From: Variovorax sp. OAS795
Lineage (GTDB): Bacteria; Pseudomonadota; Gammaproteobacteria; Burkholderiales; Burkholderiaceae_C
Length of the DNA stretch: 64,000 bases
NCBI RefSeq assembly: GCF_040546685.1
Contig: NZ_JBEPOH010000001.1
Location: 3,224,001-3,288,000, forward strand
Direction: 5' to 3'
The position numbers and the translations under genes are program-made. Shown here in pieces: positions 21,901 to 31,372 of this stretch; positions within the stretch are counted from its first letter, which is position 1; each line of letters opens with the position of its first letter. The notes under the pieces are model-generated. The model was not told where the DNA came from. It ran no database searches and saw nothing but the letters and a program-made list of their open reading frames with translations.

Positions 21901-22964
21901 ACAGCCACTTCGTCGGCAAGACGCGTCCTGCAAGCTCCACCATGGACGCCGGCAAGGGCAAGCTCGAGGTCTGGCGCGATGCCAGGTCGGTGTTCAGCGC
22001 CACGCTGCACGACCTGCACCAGGTGTGGGACTCGGTCAGCTGGAAGATTGCCCGCGAACGCGACAACCCGGCCTGCGCCGATGCCGAGCACGCCGCGGCC
22101 GGCGAGCCGGGCGACCCCGGCATGCACATCTTCCTCCCTCTCCCTCCGGGAGAGGGCAGGGGTGAGGGCCGCGGCATCAACGCCCCCGCCATCCTCCAAT
22201 CGCGCCCCAAGGTCGCGATCCTGCGCGAGCAGGGCGTCAACTCGCATGTCGAGATGGCCTACGCCTTCACCGAGGCCGGCTTCGAGGCCCACGACGTCCA
22301 CATGACCGACCTGCAGTCGGGCCGGGCGGACCTCGCCCACTTCAAGGGCGTCGTCGCCTGCGGCGGCTTCAGCTACGGCGACACGCTGGGCGCCGGCATC
22401 GGCTGGGCGCGCAGCATCACCTTCAACCCGAAGCTCGCCGAGCAGTTCAAGGCCTTCTTCGGTCGTGAAGACACCTTCGGCCTGGGCGTGTGCAACGGCT
22501 GCCAGATGTTCGCCGAGCTGGCCGACATCATTCCGGGCGCCGAGGCCTGGCCGCGCTTCACCACCAACCAGAGCGAACGCTTCGAGGCGCGCCTGTCGAT
22601 GGTCGAGGTGCTCGAATCGCCGAGCCTCTTCTTTGCGGGCATGGCGGGCACGCGCCTGCCGATCGCGGTGGCGCACGGCGAGGGCTATGCCAACTTCAAG
22701 CACCGCGGCGATGCCGCCAAGGCCATTGCCGCCATGCGCTTCGTGGACAACCACGGCAACGCTACCGAGCAATACCCGTTCAACCCGAACGGCAGCGCCG
22801 GCGGCCTGACCTCGGTGACCACGCCGGACGGCCGCTTCACCGCGGTGATGCCGCACCCCGAGCGCGTGTTCCGCAACATCCAGATGAGCTGGACCGGCGG
22901 CGACAGGAGCGAACCGAGCCCCTGGATGCGCATCTGGCGCAATGCGCGACGCTGGGTGGGCTGA
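18930..22964 (+). CDS. purL: Phosphoribosylformylglycinamidine synthase (single-chain PurL)
   Basis: PurL converts FGAR, glutamine and ATP to FGAM in purine synthesis. The frame starts at GTG 18930 ([11 protein letters not shown]); an ATG at 18969 is the alternative. At 1344 residues it is the large single-chain form. The N-terminal domain, linker, two ATP-binding halves ([19 protein letters not shown] near residue 310) and the C-terminal glutaminase are all present. The glutaminase nucleophile is Cys1188 in GVCNGCQMF, and the His/Glu pair is in VMPHPERV. Residues about 1066-1081, between synthase and glutaminase, are encoded by a palindromic repeat and look added to the protein. The frame is preserved, so the gene is probably functional. 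Confidence 0.96.
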   Translation: MTQPASQALPVVTMFEGGSALSDFRARQLLPRLQAIEPRIEGVAARFVHLVVTDAALGAADHDRFAALLTYGEPFEALAKAGTSVVVTPRLGTVSPWASKATDIAHNCGLALRRVERVTQYHLKLKSPLIGKAPVLEGDVLAAVAGPLHDRMTESVLATVDQAASLFSELPAQPMALVDVQGGGRDALVAANSGFGLALAEDEIDYLVDAFTRLGRNPSDVELMMFAQANSEHCRHKIFNAQFTIDGVAQPQSLFSMIRHTEKQNPQHTVIAYADNASVMEGTTIERFVARTDAQSYQKDSALSHVLMKVETHNHPTAISPFPGASTGAGGEIRDEGATGRGSRPKAGLTGFTVSRLWPEEGHYGKPEHIASPLQIMTEGPLGGAAFNNEFGRPNLLGYFREYEQTVASDIDTVQRGYHKPIMIAGGLGSIDATQTKKIQFPAGSLLIQLGGPGMRIGMGGSAASSMATGANAAELDFDSVQRGNPEIERRAQEVINHCWQQGAANPILAIHDVGAGGLSNAFPELTNDAGRGARFDLRAVPLEESGMAPKEIWCNESQERYVLAIAPESLEQFKAFCERERCPFSVVGVATEERQLLVADEGAAVQPVDMPMDVLLGKPPKMHRDVKTVARSFKPLDLTGVDLQKAAIDVLSHPTVASKRFLITIGDRTVGGLSHRDQMVGPWQVPVADCAVTLADFKGFAGEAMSMGERTPLAALDAPASGRMAVAEAITNLLAAPIELSRVKLSANWMAACGEPGEDAALYETVKAVGLELCPALGVSIPVGKDSLSMRTQWKDNGEARKVTSPVSLIVTAFATLADVRGTLTPQLDAQEADTTLVLVDLGRGQHRMAGSILAQTLNQSGDRVPDLDDPAQLVALVNAVNALRADGKILAMHDRSDGGLFATACEMAFAGHVGVALNVDMLVTEGDGISDSRMETGDAKNWAQQVSARREELTLKALFNEELGMVLQVRTAERNEVMQVLRAHGLSAHSHFVGKTRPASSTMDAGKGKLEVWRDARSVFSATLHDLHQVWDSVSWKIARERDNPACADAEHAAAGEPGDPGMHIFLPLPPGEGRGEGRGINAPAILQSRPKVAILREQGVNSHVEMAYAFTEAGFEAHDVHMTDLQSGRADLAHFKGVVACGGFSYGDTLGAGIGWARSITFNPKLAEQFKAFFGREDTFGLGVCNGCQMFAELADIIPGAEAWPRFTTNQSERFEARLSMVEVLESPSLFFAGMAGTRLPIAVAHGEGYANFKHRGDAAKAIAAMRFVDNHGNATEQYPFNPNGSAGGLTSVTTPDGRFTAVMPHPERVFRNIQMSWTGGDRSEPSPWMRIWRNARRWVG
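22136..22156. repeat. GGGAGAGGG palindrome inside purL
   Basis: CCCTCTCCC (22136-22144) and GGGAGAGGG (22148-22156) form a perfect 9-bp stem with a 3-base loop. The surrounding sequence, to about 22178, is the familiar repeat that reads [15 protein letters not shown] when translated. It belongs to the same family as the copies at 32371-32407 and 41231-41266. Confidence 0.85.
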
Positions 22965-22982
22965 GAGAAAGAACCCGGAACG

Positions 22983-23012
22983 AAAAAAGCGGCCCGCGGG
23001 CCGCTTTTTTTC
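22983..23012. terminator. Bidirectional terminator between purL and ppiC
   Basis: AAAAAAGCGGCCC followed directly by its mirror GGGCCGCTTTTTT gives a strong GC stem flanked by an A-run and a T-run. This suits intrinsic termination for both convergent genes, purL (+) and the foldase gene (-). Confidence 0.9.
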
Positions 23013-23034
23013 GTTGGGGCAGGAGGGCCGAGCC

Positions 23035-23820
23035 TTACTCGACCTTTGCCTTGGCGCGCAGTTCTTCCTGGTACTTCTGCAGGCGCTGCTGCTGCAGCTG
23101 CTGCGTGATCTGCGGCTTGACTTCTTCCATCTTGGGAAGCTGGGCCTGGCGGATGTCGTCGACGCGGATGATGTGGTAGCCGAACTGCGTCTTGATGGGC
23201 GCAGGGGTGGTTTCGCCCTTCTTGAGCTTGATCATCGCTTCGGAGAACTCGGGCACGAAGCTCGCGGGGTTGGCCCAGTCGAGGTCGCCGCCGTTGGCGC
23301 CCGATCCCGGGTCCTTGCTCTGCTTCTTGGCGATGTCCTCGAACTTGGCGCCCTTCTTCAGGTCGGCCATGATCTTCTTGGCCTGGTCTTCGGTCTCGAC
23401 CAGGATGTGGCGGGCCTTGTATTCCTTGCCGCCATTGGCCGCCACGAACTTGTCGTACTCGGCCTTCACGTCGGCGTCCGACACCGCATTGGTCTTGCGG
23501 TAATTCTCGAACAGCGCGCGGATCAGGATGGCCTGGCGGGCGAGCTCGAGCTGGTTCTTGTAGTCGTCGGTCGCGTCCAGGCCTTGCTTCTGCGCTTCCT
23601 GCATGAAGACTTCGCGCGCGACGATCTCGTCGCGCAGCTGGCCCTGCATTTCCGGCGTCACCGGCCGGCCGGCCGCCGCCAGCTGTTGCGCCAGCACGTC
23701 CATGCGCGCCTTGGGCACGGGCTTGCCGTTGACGATGGCCGCGTTCTGCGCCATGGCCGCCACGGGAATCGCACCGAGCAGCGCCGCGGCCGCAACGGCC
23801 TGCAAGATTTGTTTTTTCAT
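23035..23820 (-). CDS. Periplasmic peptidyl-prolyl isomerase, parvulin type
   Basis: This 261-residue exported foldase starts at the ATG at 23818-23820. A signal peptide ends at AMAQ (about residue 23). An N-terminal SurA/PrsA-like helical segment is followed by a parvulin (rotamase) domain at about residues 135-230, with KARHILVETEDQAKKI, then DLDWANPASFVPEF and FGYHIIRVDD. Such proteins help outer-membrane and secreted proteins fold in the periplasm. The C-terminus is Gln- and Lys-rich. It lies 140 bases downstream of the bolA-like gene on the same strand and shares a terminator with purL. Confidence 0.92.
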   Translation of the reverse strand: MKKQILQAVAAAALLGAIPVAAMAQNAAIVNGKPVPKARMDVLAQQLAAAGRPVTPEMQGQLRDEIVAREVFMQEAQKQGLDATDDYKNQLELARQAILIRALFENYRKTNAVSDADVKAEYDKFVAANGGKEYKARHILVETEDQAKKIMADLKKGAKFEDIAKKQSKDPGSGANGGDLDWANPASFVPEFSEAMIKLKKGETTPAPIKTQFGYHIIRVDDIRQAQLPKMEEVKPQITQQLQQQRLQKYQEELRAKAKVE

Positions 23821-23960
23821 GGAATGGATATCAGGCTGGAGGGAAATGCGCGTATGGAAGAGGCGCGTGGAAGAAAGCGAAGGAAAAGAAGATGGGGAGG
23901 GGGCCGCCGCGGCCCGGCCACGAAGGCGGGCGGATGGCGGCATGCAACTGATCGTACGAT

Positions 23961-24242
23961 TCAGAGCACCTCGATGGCGATGGCGTGCAGACCCTGCGCG
24001 ATAAAAACTTGGAGGGCATCATACACAAGGCGATGGCGCGCCACGCGGGGCTTCCCTTCGAACAGTGGGGAAGCCACGCGAACCCGGAAGTGCGTGCCGC
24101 GGCCTTCGGCGTTGGCGCCCGCATGGCCGGCATGGGCGCTGCTCTCGTCGATCACTTCCAGCACGCTGGGCCGGAGCGCCTCGCGCAGCGCCGCTTCGAG
24201 GTCGCGCGCGGTGGGCAAGGGGTGGTTCGCTGCGACGCTCAT
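23961..24242 (-). CDS. BolA family protein
   Basis: This is a 93-residue protein with a BolA fold. It has an N-terminal helix ([21 protein letters not shown]), a short loop, the strand region [15 protein letters not shown], the [12 protein letters not shown] helix and a C-terminal HAIAIEVL strand. BolA proteins partner monothiol glutaredoxins and affect iron-sulphur handling and cell shape. The ATG at 24240-24242 overlaps the stop of the upstream yciB gene. The neighbouring selO and msrB genes give this run a redox theme. Confidence 0.9.
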   Translation of the reverse strand: MSVAANHPLPTARDLEAALREALRPSVLEVIDESSAHAGHAGANAEGRGTHFRVRVASPLFEGKPRVARHRLVYDALQVFIAQGLHAIAIEVL

Positions 24243-24781
24243 GCGGCCGGCTTGTCGTCGCCCTTGAGGTGCGGCGAGATGTAGAGCCCCTGCGCCACCA
24301 GGAACACGATGGGAAACACATAGCCCCAGAGCTTGAAATTGACCCAGGCCTCGGTGGTGAAGTACGCCGCCACGTAGCCGTTGACGATGGCCATGAAGAG
24401 GCAGTAGCCGATCCACGCCACGTTCAGGCGGCCCCACACGCGGTCGGGCAGCTGCAGCTGCGAGCCCAGCAGCATCTTCAGGAAGTTCTTCTTCAGCGCC
24501 CAGAGCGCCACCGCGAGGGCAATGGCCATGGCGCCGTAGAGCACCGTGGGCTTCCACTTGATGAAGCGGTCGTCGTGCAGCACCAGCGTGAGCGTGCCGA
24601 ACAAGAGGATCAGCACCAGCGTGGCTTTCTGCATGGGCTGCAGCTTGCGCTCCATGGCGTAGATGATGCCCATCTGCACCGCGGTGGCGGCCATGAGCAC
24701 GCCGGTGGCGGTGTAGATGTCGCCCAGCTTGTAGGCGCCGAAGAACAGCAGGATCGGGAAGAAGTCGAGGATCAGTTTCAT
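24239..24781 (-). CDS. yciB: Inner-membrane septation protein A (YciB/IspZ family)
   Basis: This 180-residue protein has about five membrane helices. The start [18 protein letters not shown] and the later WVNFKLWGY are hallmarks of the YciB/IspZ family. In E. coli YciB contributes to envelope integrity and interacts with division and elongation proteins. In Shigella it is needed for septation. The start is 21 bases after the stop of msrB, and the stop overlaps the bolA start by 4 bases, so it is part of the same transcript. Confidence 0.95.
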   Translation of the reverse strand: MKLILDFFPILLFFGAYKLGDIYTATGVLMAATAVQMGIIYAMERKLQPMQKATLVLILLFGTLTLVLHDDRFIKWKPTVLYGAMAIALAVALWALKKNFLKMLLGSQLQLPDRVWGRLNVAWIGYCLFMAIVNGYVAAYFTTEAWVNFKLWGYVFPIVFLVAQGLYISPHLKGDDKPAA

Positions 24782-24802
24782 GCGCTGGAGAGGGCGGGTT
24801 GG

Positions 24803-25213
24803 TTATTTCTTCTGGAAGTCCAGCGAAGCGGAGTTCATGCAATAGCGCAGGCCGGTCTCGGTGGGGCCGTCGGGGAACACGTGGCCCAGGTGGGCGCCGC
24901 AGTTCGCGCAGACGTTTTCGGTGCGCACCATGCCGTGCGAGCGGTCGACGATGTTCCGGATGGCGCCGGGCACGGCTTCTTCCGAGAAGCTCGGCCAGCC
25001 GCAGCCGGCGTCGAACTTGGTCGAGGCCTCGAACAGCTTGGCGCCGCAGCAGATGCAATGGTAGGTGCCGTCTTCCCAGTGCGCCTCGTACTTGCCGGTG
25101 AAGGGTCGCTCGGTGGCCGCATGGCGTGTGACTTCGAAGGCCGCGGGCTCTGCGCCTTTTTCAGCGAGCAGGGCTTTCCATTCGGCGTCGGTTTTCTGTA
25201 CGGGAGTGGTCAT
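24803..25213 (-). CDS. msrB: Peptide-methionine (R)-S-oxide reductase MsrB
   Basis: MsrB reduces the R form of methionine sulfoxide in damaged proteins. The 136-residue protein has zinc cysteines Cys53/Cys56 and Cys102/Cys105, the catalytic cysteine Cys125 in RYCMNSASL, and Cys71 in DAGCGWPSF as a possible resolving residue. There is no signal peptide, so it acts in the cytoplasm. Its start overlaps the end of selO by 4 bases. That close coupling to a redox-linked AMPylator suggests a shared oxidative-stress role. Confidence 0.97.
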   Translation of the reverse strand: MTTPVQKTDAEWKALLAEKGAEPAAFEVTRHAATERPFTGKYEAHWEDGTYHCICCGAKLFEASTKFDAGCGWPSFSEEAVPGAIRNIVDRSHGMVRTENVCANCGAHLGHVFPDGPTETGLRYCMNSASLDFQKK

Positions 25214-26691
25214 GATGAGCAGCTGATTTCGATCGTGGAGGCCCAGTCGGGCGGGAACCCGGCATAGGCATCGGCGCCGGGATGTTCTTCAGATGGGGTT
25301 TGGAGCAGGGTCAGCAAGGTTGCCACGCCCGAGAAGTCCTTCTGGCCAGCCGCTTCGATGGCTTGCTGGCCCAGGTGGTTCCTCAACACGTATTTCGGAT
25401 TCGACCGGAGCATCAGGTCCGCGGCCTCGGAGCGCGGAGCCTTTGCGTGCCGCTCCGAAAATAATAGCATCCAGGCGTCGAAGCCGGCGCGGTCGAGGAA
25501 CAGGTCGCGCACCGGTTCGGCGCTGCCGCCTGCCATGTGCTGCGAAAGGCGGCGCCAGAAGATCGTGTAGTCGACCTTTTCGGCGGCCAGGAGCTTGAGC
25601 ACGCCTTCGATGAGCGCACGATCGCCCTCGGCCGGTGCCGCCAGGCCGAGCTTGGCGCGCATGCGGCCCTCGAACTCGCCCGGGAACACCGTCTTGTAAG
25701 ACTCCAGCGCCGCCACCGCGACCTCCTGGTCGCCGATCAGCGGCAGCAGCGCCTGCGCCAGGCAGAACAGGTTCCAGTAGGCCACGTTGGGCTGCTGGTT
25801 GAAGGCATAGCGCCCGCTGGTGTCGCTGTGATTGCAGATGTGGCGCGGATCGAACCCGTCCAGGAACTGGAACGGCCCGTAGTCGATGGTGAGCCCGAGG
25901 ATGCTCATGTTGTCGGTGTTCATCACGCCATGGCAGAAGCCCACCGCCTGCCACCGGGCGAGCAGGGCGGCGGTGCGCTCGCTCACGGCTTCCAGGAAGG
26001 CCGCATAGGCGTTGCCGCCGAAGCGCTCGGTGGTGCGGCAGGCCGGGTAGTAGCGGTCGATCACGTAATCGGCCAGCGCGCGCAGTTCGGCCTCCCGCTG
26101 GTTGGCCGCAAAGTGCTCGAAATGGCCGAAGCGCACGAAGCTGGGCGCCACGCGGGTCACCACGGCTGCGCTTTCCGGTACTTCGCGGTACACGCGCGCA
26201 TCGGAGCCGGTGACGCAGAGCGCGCGGGTGGTCGGTATGCCGAGCCCGTGCATGGCTTCGCTGCAGAGAAATTCGCGGATGCTCGAACGCAGCACCGCAC
26301 GGCCGTCGCCGCCGCGCGAGTAGGGTGTGCGGCCCGCGCCCTTGAGCTGCACCTCGAGCCCGCCCGCCGTTTCGCCGAGCATGATGGCGCGACCGTCGCC
26401 GAGCTGGCCCGCCCAGACGCCGAACTGGTGCCCGCTGTACACGGTGGCAAAGGGCCGGGTTCCCGCAACGGGCAGGTTGCCGGTCAGGGCGGCCAGCGTG
26501 CTGTCCGACTCGCGCCAGCCGGCCGGAAGGCCCAATTCGCGCGCGACGGCCTCGCTGTGGCCCACCCAGTAGGGATCGGGCAGCGGCGTGGGGCGTAGTT
26601 CGGTGAGAAACGCGGGGCCCAGCGCCAGGTACCCGGGTTTCCATTGCAGTCCCAGGTCGGCGGCGACCGTGTCTTCGGCAAGCAAGCTCAT
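25210..26691 (-). CDS. selO: Protein adenylyltransferase SelO (YdiU/UPF0061)
   Basis: SelO is a pseudokinase-fold enzyme that transfers AMP from ATP to protein hydroxyl groups and is linked to redox regulation. The 493-residue protein has [18 protein letters not shown] (residues 85-102), the ATP-binding lysine Lys117 in [29 protein letters not shown] (254-263) and the metal motif DYGPF (270-274). The bacterial form lacks selenocysteine, and the C-terminus here ends ISCSS with an ordinary Cys. It is the first gene of the selO-msrB-yciB-bolA run and diverges from the acyl-CoA synthetase. Confidence 0.95.
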   Translation of the reverse strand: MSLLAEDTVAADLGLQWKPGYLALGPAFLTELRPTPLPDPYWVGHSEAVARELGLPAGWRESDSTLAALTGNLPVAGTRPFATVYSGHQFGVWAGQLGDGRAIMLGETAGGLEVQLKGAGRTPYSRGGDGRAVLRSSIREFLCSEAMHGLGIPTTRALCVTGSDARVYREVPESAAVVTRVAPSFVRFGHFEHFAANQREAELRALADYVIDRYYPACRTTERFGGNAYAAFLEAVSERTAALLARWQAVGFCHGVMNTDNMSILGLTIDYGPFQFLDGFDPRHICNHSDTSGRYAFNQQPNVAYWNLFCLAQALLPLIGDQEVAVAALESYKTVFPGEFEGRMRAKLGLAAPAEGDRALIEGVLKLLAAEKVDYTIFWRRLSQHMAGGSAEPVRDLFLDRAGFDAWMLLFSERHAKAPRSEAADLMLRSNPKYVLRNHLGQQAIEAAGQKDFSGVATLLTLLQTPSEEHPGADAYAGFPPDWASTIEISCSS

Positions 26692-26859
26692 GCCGACATT
26701 GTCCGGCAGAGCGCGTAACCCCTTGCGGCGCGGGCCATCGCGCCCGCGGGAAGGTTCAGTGCGTGCGGGTTTTTGTCATTGTGCGAATGGCCGAAGATTG
26801 CGTGAATCCGTTGTCCGCAAAGTTTTAGCAGCCATTTCACAAATGACAGGAGCCTCCCG

Positions 26860-28503
26860 ATGCTGGGTTTGATGCAAGACCAACCGCTTTTGATCTCGTC
26901 GCTGATCGAGTTCGCCGAGCGCCACCATGGCGACGCCGAAATCGTCTCGCGCCGGGTCGAGGGCGATATCCACCGGAGCACCTGGAGCAAGATCGCGTCG
27001 CGCGCCCGCCAGGTGGCCAATGCGCTGGACGGCGAGCAGTTGCTGTTCAGCGACCGCATCGCCACCCTGGCCTGGAACGGCTACCGCCACCTGGAGCTGT
27101 ACTACGGCGTGAGCGGCACGGGCCGGGTGCTCCACACCATCAATCCGCGCCTGCACCCGGACCAGATCGCATGGATCGCCAACCATGCCGAAGACCAGAT
27201 CCTGTGCTTCGACCTGAGCTTTCTTCCGCTGGTGCAGGCGGTGCATGCCAGGTGCACCACCGTCCGGAAGTGGGTTGCGCTGTGCGATGCCGACAAGCTG
27301 CCGGCCGACAGCGGCATTCCCGGTCTCGTGAGCTACGAAGACTGGATGAGCGGGCAATCGACCGACTACGACTGGCCCACTTTCGACGAGAACTCCGCGT
27401 CGAGCATGTGCTACACGAGCGGCACCACCGGCAATCCCAAGGCGGCCCTCTACAGCCACCGCTCCACGCTGCTGCACGCCTATGCCGCGGCCCTGCCCGA
27501 CGTGATGCGGATCTCGGCGCGCGATTCGGTGCTGCCCGTGGTGCCGATGTTCCACGTCAACGCCTGGGGCATTCCCTATTCGGCCGCCCTGGTCGGCGCG
27601 AAGATCGTGTTCCCCGGCCCGGCGCTCGACGGCAAGTCGGTGTTCGAACTCATCGAGGCCGAAGGCGTGACCTTCGCGGCCGGCGTGCCCACCGTGTGGC
27701 AGATGATGCTGGGCCACATGCAGGCCAACGAGCTGAAGTTCTCCACGCTCGACCGCACCGTCATCGGCGGCTCGGCCTGCCCGCCGGCCATGATCCGCGC
27801 GTTCCAGGACATCTACAAGGTCGAGGTGCTGCATGCCTGGGGCATGACCGAGATGAGCCCGCTCGGCACGCTGTGCACGCTCAAGAACAAGCACCTGGCC
27901 ATGCCGCCCGACGCGCAGCTCGCCATCCGCCTCAAGCAGGGCCGCGCGATCTTCGGCGTCGACATGAAGATCATCGACGGCAACGGCAACGAACTGCCCT
28001 GGGACGGCAAGGCCTATGGCGACCTGCTGGTCAAGGGGCCCTGGGTCGTGAAGGAATACTTCAAGGGCGAGGGCGGCGATCCGCTCGTTGCCGACGGGCA
28101 GGGACGCGGCTGGTTCCCCACCGGGGACGTCGCCACCATCGACCCCGACGGCTACCTGCAGATCACCGACCGCAGCAAGGACGTGATCAAGTCCGGCGGC
28201 GAATGGATCAGTTCGATCGAGATCGAGAACATCGCCGTCGCGCATCCTGGCATCGCCATGGCCGCGTGCATCGGCGTGGCGCATCCCAAGTGGGACGAGC
28301 GGCCGATCGTCGTCGCGACGAAAAAGCCCAATGCCGAGGTCACGCGCGAAGAGCTGCTCAAGTTCTACGAAGGCAAGACAGCCAAGTGGCAGATACCCGA
28401 CGACGTGGTCTTCGTCGAGGCCATTCCGCTCGGCGCCACCGGGAAGATCCTCAAGACCCGGCTGCGCGAGCTTCTGAAGGACTACCAGCTGCCCACCGCA
28501 TAG
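26860..28503 (+). CDS. Medium/long-chain fatty acid--CoA ligase (AMP-binding)
   Basis: This 547-residue ANL-family enzyme activates a carboxylic acid with ATP and joins it to CoA. It has the P-loop [10 protein letters not shown] at about residue 185, the adenylate motif AWGMTEMSP, the hinge region [16 protein letters not shown] and the C-terminal catalytic lysine in ATGKILK. AGGAG at 26848-26852 precedes the start. It resembles the AlkK/FadD3-like group of about 540 residues, which take medium-chain or aromatic acids. The next genes encode a Liv-type importer and beta-oxidation enzymes, so this is the probable first enzymatic step after uptake. Confidence 0.93.
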   Translation: MLGLMQDQPLLISSLIEFAERHHGDAEIVSRRVEGDIHRSTWSKIASRARQVANALDGEQLLFSDRIATLAWNGYRHLELYYGVSGTGRVLHTINPRLHPDQIAWIANHAEDQILCFDLSFLPLVQAVHARCTTVRKWVALCDADKLPADSGIPGLVSYEDWMSGQSTDYDWPTFDENSASSMCYTSGTTGNPKAALYSHRSTLLHAYAAALPDVMRISARDSVLPVVPMFHVNAWGIPYSAALVGAKIVFPGPALDGKSVFELIEAEGVTFAAGVPTVWQMMLGHMQANELKFSTLDRTVIGGSACPPAMIRAFQDIYKVEVLHAWGMTEMSPLGTLCTLKNKHLAMPPDAQLAIRLKQGRAIFGVDMKIIDGNGNELPWDGKAYGDLLVKGPWVVKEYFKGEGGDPLVADGQGRGWFPTGDVATIDPDGYLQITDRSKDVIKSGGEWISSIEIENIAVAHPGIAMAACIGVAHPKWDERPIVVATKKPNAEVTREELLKFYEGKTAKWQIPDDVVFVEAIPLGATGKILKTRLRELLKDYQLPTA

Positions 28504-28550
28504 CCGCTGTCGCGCAGGCGATAGCCAGGCCGTCCCGGCGGCCTCGCTTG

Positions 28551-28589
28551 CGGGCATTCCCTGTGCGGCGAAGAAAAAGGCGCTTGTAC
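28551..28589 (+). promoter_or_regulatory. Conserved upstream element of first livK paralogue
   Basis: CGGGCATTCCCTG (28551-28563) and CGCTTGTAC (28581-28589) are separated by 17 bases. The same two blocks with the same spacing occur upstream of the second livK gene at 29972-30010. The second block ends 36 bases before the ATG. A promoter or regulator site is inferred. Confidence 0.55.
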
Positions 28590-28625
28590 GCTGCGAGCTC
28601 GGCCCCTCACCCCTGGAGACTCTTC

Positions 28626-29855
28626 ATGCCTCGTGCTATCAAGTCAGTAGCTTTTTGCGCCATGCTGCTCAGCGCCGCAGCCTCCTTCGCCCAGAAGGGC
28701 GAGACCGTCAAGGTCGCCTGGCTCGATCCGCTGTCCGGCCTGATGGCCGCGGTGGGGACCAACCAGCTCAAGACCACGCAGTTCATGGTCGAGGAGTTCA
28801 ACAAGAAGAACATCTCTGGCGTGAAGTTCGAGCTCATCGCCATCGACAACAAGCTGAGCCCGCAGGAAACCACCAGCGCGTTGCGCTCGGCCATGGACCA
28901 GGGCGCGCGCTACGTGATGCAGGGCAACGGCTCCGGCCCGGCCCTTGCCATCATCGATGCGCTCGAGAAGCACAACGCCCGCAACCCGGGCAAGGAGCTG
29001 GTCTACATCAACTATGCGGCGGTCGACCCCGACCTCACCAACAGCAAGTGCAGCTACTGGCACTTCCGCCTCGATGCCGACACCTCCATGAAGATGGAGG
29101 CGCTGACCACCTTCATGAAGGACCAGCCCGAGATCAAGAAGGTCTACATCCTCGGCCAGAACTACGCCCACGGCCAGCAGGTCTCCAAGTACGCCAAGCA
29201 GAACCTGAAGGACAAGCGCCCCGACATCGAGATCGTCGGCGACGACCTGCATCCGCTCGCGCAGGTGCGCGACTTCGCTCCCTACATCGCCAAGATCAAG
29301 GCCTCGGGCGCCGACTCGGTCATCACCGGCAACTGGGGTTCCGACCTCGCGCTGCTCATCAAGTCGGCCAACGACTCGGGCCTGAACGTCAAGTTCTACA
29401 CCTACTACGCCTACGGCACCGGCGCCCCCACGGCCATGGGCTCGGGCGCCGACGGCCGCGTGTTCGTGGTCGGCTACGGCCACTACAACATGGGCGGCGA
29501 CATCCAGCGGATCATGGGCGAGTACAAGAAGAAGATGAACGACGACATGGTGCAGACGTCGATCTATCACGCCTTCGCGATGCTCGACACCGCCTTCGAC
29601 AGGGCCCGCTCGACCGACCCCGTGAAGGTGGCCGCCACGATGGAAGGCATGAAGTTCAAGAGCTTCAACGGCGAGATCGAGATGCGCAAGGCGGACCACC
29701 AGCTGCAGCAAGGCCTCTGGATCACCAAGTGGCAGAAGGCCGGCGGCAAATACCCCTACGACGCGGAGAACACGGGCTACACGATGGCGCCGGTGAAGTT
29801 CTACGAATCGTATGTGGCAAGCACGCCCACCAGCTGCCAGATGAAGCGCCCGTAA
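28626..29855 (+). CDS. Liv-type ABC transporter substrate-binding protein (copy 1)
   Basis: This 409-residue periplasmic binding protein of the Peripla_BP_6 family starts at ATG 28626 with a signal peptide ending at SFAQ (about residue 20). The mature start KGETVKVAWLDPLSGLMA and the block NKLSPQETTSALRSAMDQGA are shared with the next gene, as is almost the whole body, so the two are recent duplicates. The main differences lie at the N-terminal signal, near residues 260-310 (YAYGTGAPTAMGSGADGRV against YAVTTGTPTAMGAASDGKV) and near the C-terminus. Family members bind branched-chain amino acids, amides or organic acids. The setting favours an organic acid. Confidence 0.93.
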   Translation: MPRAIKSVAFCAMLLSAAASFAQKGETVKVAWLDPLSGLMAAVGTNQLKTTQFMVEEFNKKNISGVKFELIAIDNKLSPQETTSALRSAMDQGARYVMQGNGSGPALAIIDALEKHNARNPGKELVYINYAAVDPDLTNSKCSYWHFRLDADTSMKMEALTTFMKDQPEIKKVYILGQNYAHGQQVSKYAKQNLKDKRPDIEIVGDDLHPLAQVRDFAPYIAKIKASGADSVITGNWGSDLALLIKSANDSGLNVKFYTYYAYGTGAPTAMGSGADGRVFVVGYGHYNMGGDIQRIMGEYKKKMNDDMVQTSIYHAFAMLDTAFDRARSTDPVKVAATMEGMKFKSFNGEIEMRKADHQLQQGLWITKWQKAGGKYPYDAENTGYTMAPVKFYESYVASTPTSCQMKRP

Positions 29856-29869
29856 GGTATTTTGCAAAC

Positions 29870-29926
29870 GCATTTCCTACCCGTGGGTAGCACCGGCACG
29901 ACCACGGCGGCCACGCGGGGAAATGC
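29870..29926. repeat. Nested inverted repeat between the two livK copies
   Basis: GCATTTCC (29870-29877) pairs with GGAAATGC (29919-29926), and inside it CTACCC/GGGTAG (29877-29890) forms a second palindrome. It lies just after the first livK stop and may stabilise or end that transcript. There is no T-run. Confidence 0.4.
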
Positions 29927-29971
29927 AGTGTCGCCTTCGCGATAGAAACGGCCCTTGCAGCCGGCCTCTTA

Positions 29972-30010
29972 CGGGCATTCCCTGAGGGGAGGGGCTGCAA
30001 ACGCTTGTAC
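29972..30010 (+). promoter_or_regulatory. Conserved upstream element of second livK paralogue
   Basis: CGGGCATTCCCTG (29972-29984) and CGCTTGTAC (30002-30010) repeat the two-block arrangement seen before the first livK, with the same 17-base gap. The second block ends 43 bases before the GTG start. The duplicate appears to carry its own control region. Confidence 0.55.
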
Positions 30011-30053
30011 TCTCGTGCGGCCTTTTGAACGGTTTGACCAGGAGATATAGATC

Positions 30054-31292
30054 GTGAAGTTCGCTCTGAAAATCGCTACAGCAGCCATCCTTTCCGCCGC
30101 CGCCACCGGTGCGCTGGCCCAGAAGGGTGAAACCGTGAAGATCGCATGGCTCGACCCGCTGTCCGGCCTGATGGCTGCGGTGGGCACCAACCAGCTCAAG
30201 ACCTTCCAGTTCCTGGCCGAGGAGTTCAACAAGAAGAATGCGGCCGGCGTGAAGTTCGAGATCATCGCCATCGACAACAAGCTGAGCCCGCAGGAAACCA
30301 CCAGCGCGCTGCGCTCGGCCATGGACCAGGGCGCGCGCTACGTGGTGCAGGGCAACGGCTCCGGTCCGGCCCTGGCCATCATCGACGCGCTCGAAAAGCA
30401 CAACGCCCGCAACCCGGGCAAGGAAGTGCTTTACATCAACTACGCGGCGGTCGATCCCGACCTCACCAACAGCAAGTGCAGCTACTGGCACTTCCGCCTC
30501 GATGCCGACACCTCCATGAAGATGGAGGCGCTGACCGCCTTCATGAAGGAGCAGACGGACATCAAGAAGGTCTACCTGATCAACCAGAACTACTCGCACG
30601 GCCAGCAGGTCTCCAAGTACGCCAAGCAGAACCTGAAGGACAAGCGTCCCGACATCGAGATCGTCGGCGACGACCTGCATCCGCTGGCGCAGGTGCGCGA
30701 TTTCTCGCCCTACATCGCCAAGATCAAGGCCTCGGGCGCCGACTCGGTCATCACCGGCAACTGGGGTTCCGACCTCGCGCTGCTCATCAAGTCGGCCAAC
30801 GACTCGGGCCTGAACGTCAAGTTCTACACCTACTACGCCGTCACCACCGGCACCCCCACGGCCATGGGCGCGGCCTCGGACGGCAAGGTGTACCAGGTGG
30901 GCTACAGCCACTACAACGCGCCGGGCCCGGTCCAGCCGCTGATGGGCGAGTACAAGAAGCGCTTCAACGACGACATGTACACCACCGACATCTACACGGT
31001 GTACGCCATGCTGAGCGAAGCCTTCGTGCGCACCAAGTCGACCGAGCCCGTCAAGGTGGCGGCCGCCATGGAAGGCATGAAGTTCAAGAGCTTCAACGGC
31101 GACGTCGAGATGCGCAAGGCCGACCACCAGCTGCAGCAGGGCCTGTGGATCACGCGCTGGCAGAAGGCCGATGCCAAGAACCCCTACAGCCCCGAGAACA
31201 CCGGCTACACGCTGGCGCCGGTCAAGTTCTACGAGGCCTACGTCGCAAGCACGCCGACCTCGTGCCAGATGAAGCGGCCAAGCAATTCCTGA
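30054..31292 (+). CDS. Liv-type ABC transporter substrate-binding protein (copy 2)
   Basis: This 412-residue paralogue of the preceding gene starts at GTG 30054, with AGGAGA at about 30041-30046. Its signal peptide ends at GALAQ (about residue 23). The lengths and most of the sequence match copy 1. Differing positions cluster around residues 160-175 (TDIKKVYLINQNYSHG), 265-300 and the C-terminal third, parts that line the cleft in this fold, so the copies may differ in ligand. A terminator follows before livH, which would let the binding protein be made in excess over the permeases. Confidence 0.93.
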   Translation: MKFALKIATAAILSAAATGALAQKGETVKIAWLDPLSGLMAAVGTNQLKTFQFLAEEFNKKNAAGVKFEIIAIDNKLSPQETTSALRSAMDQGARYVVQGNGSGPALAIIDALEKHNARNPGKEVLYINYAAVDPDLTNSKCSYWHFRLDADTSMKMEALTAFMKEQTDIKKVYLINQNYSHGQQVSKYAKQNLKDKRPDIEIVGDDLHPLAQVRDFSPYIAKIKASGADSVITGNWGSDLALLIKSANDSGLNVKFYTYYAVTTGTPTAMGAASDGKVYQVGYSHYNAPGPVQPLMGEYKKRFNDDMYTTDIYTVYAMLSEAFVRTKSTEPVKVAAAMEGMKFKSFNGDVEMRKADHQLQQGLWITRWQKADAKNPYSPENTGYTLAPVKFYEAYVASTPTSCQMKRPSNS

Positions 31293-31318
31293 TCGCTTGA
31301 TCGCGCACTGACCGGTCG

Positions 31319-31352
31319 AGGCCCGACTTCACCACTCGGGCCTTTTTCTTTT
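31319..31352 (+). terminator. Intrinsic terminator/attenuator after second livK
   Basis: AGGCCCGA (31319-31326) and TCGGGCCT (31336-31343) form an 8-bp stem with a 9-base loop, followed by TTTTCTTTTTC. It lies between the binding protein and the permease genes. Partial read-through would give more binding protein than permease. Confidence 0.8.
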
Positions 31353-31372
31353 TCAACCGACACGAAAGACCG

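Noticed and set aside
18837..22856. Long minus-strand open frame opposite purL
   Set aside because: It mirrors purL codon structure and shows no domain. PurL motifs on the plus strand are complete.
28626..31292. Tandem livK genes as an assembly error
   Set aside because: The copies differ at many scattered positions, have distinct signal peptides and different spacers, so they are real paralogues.
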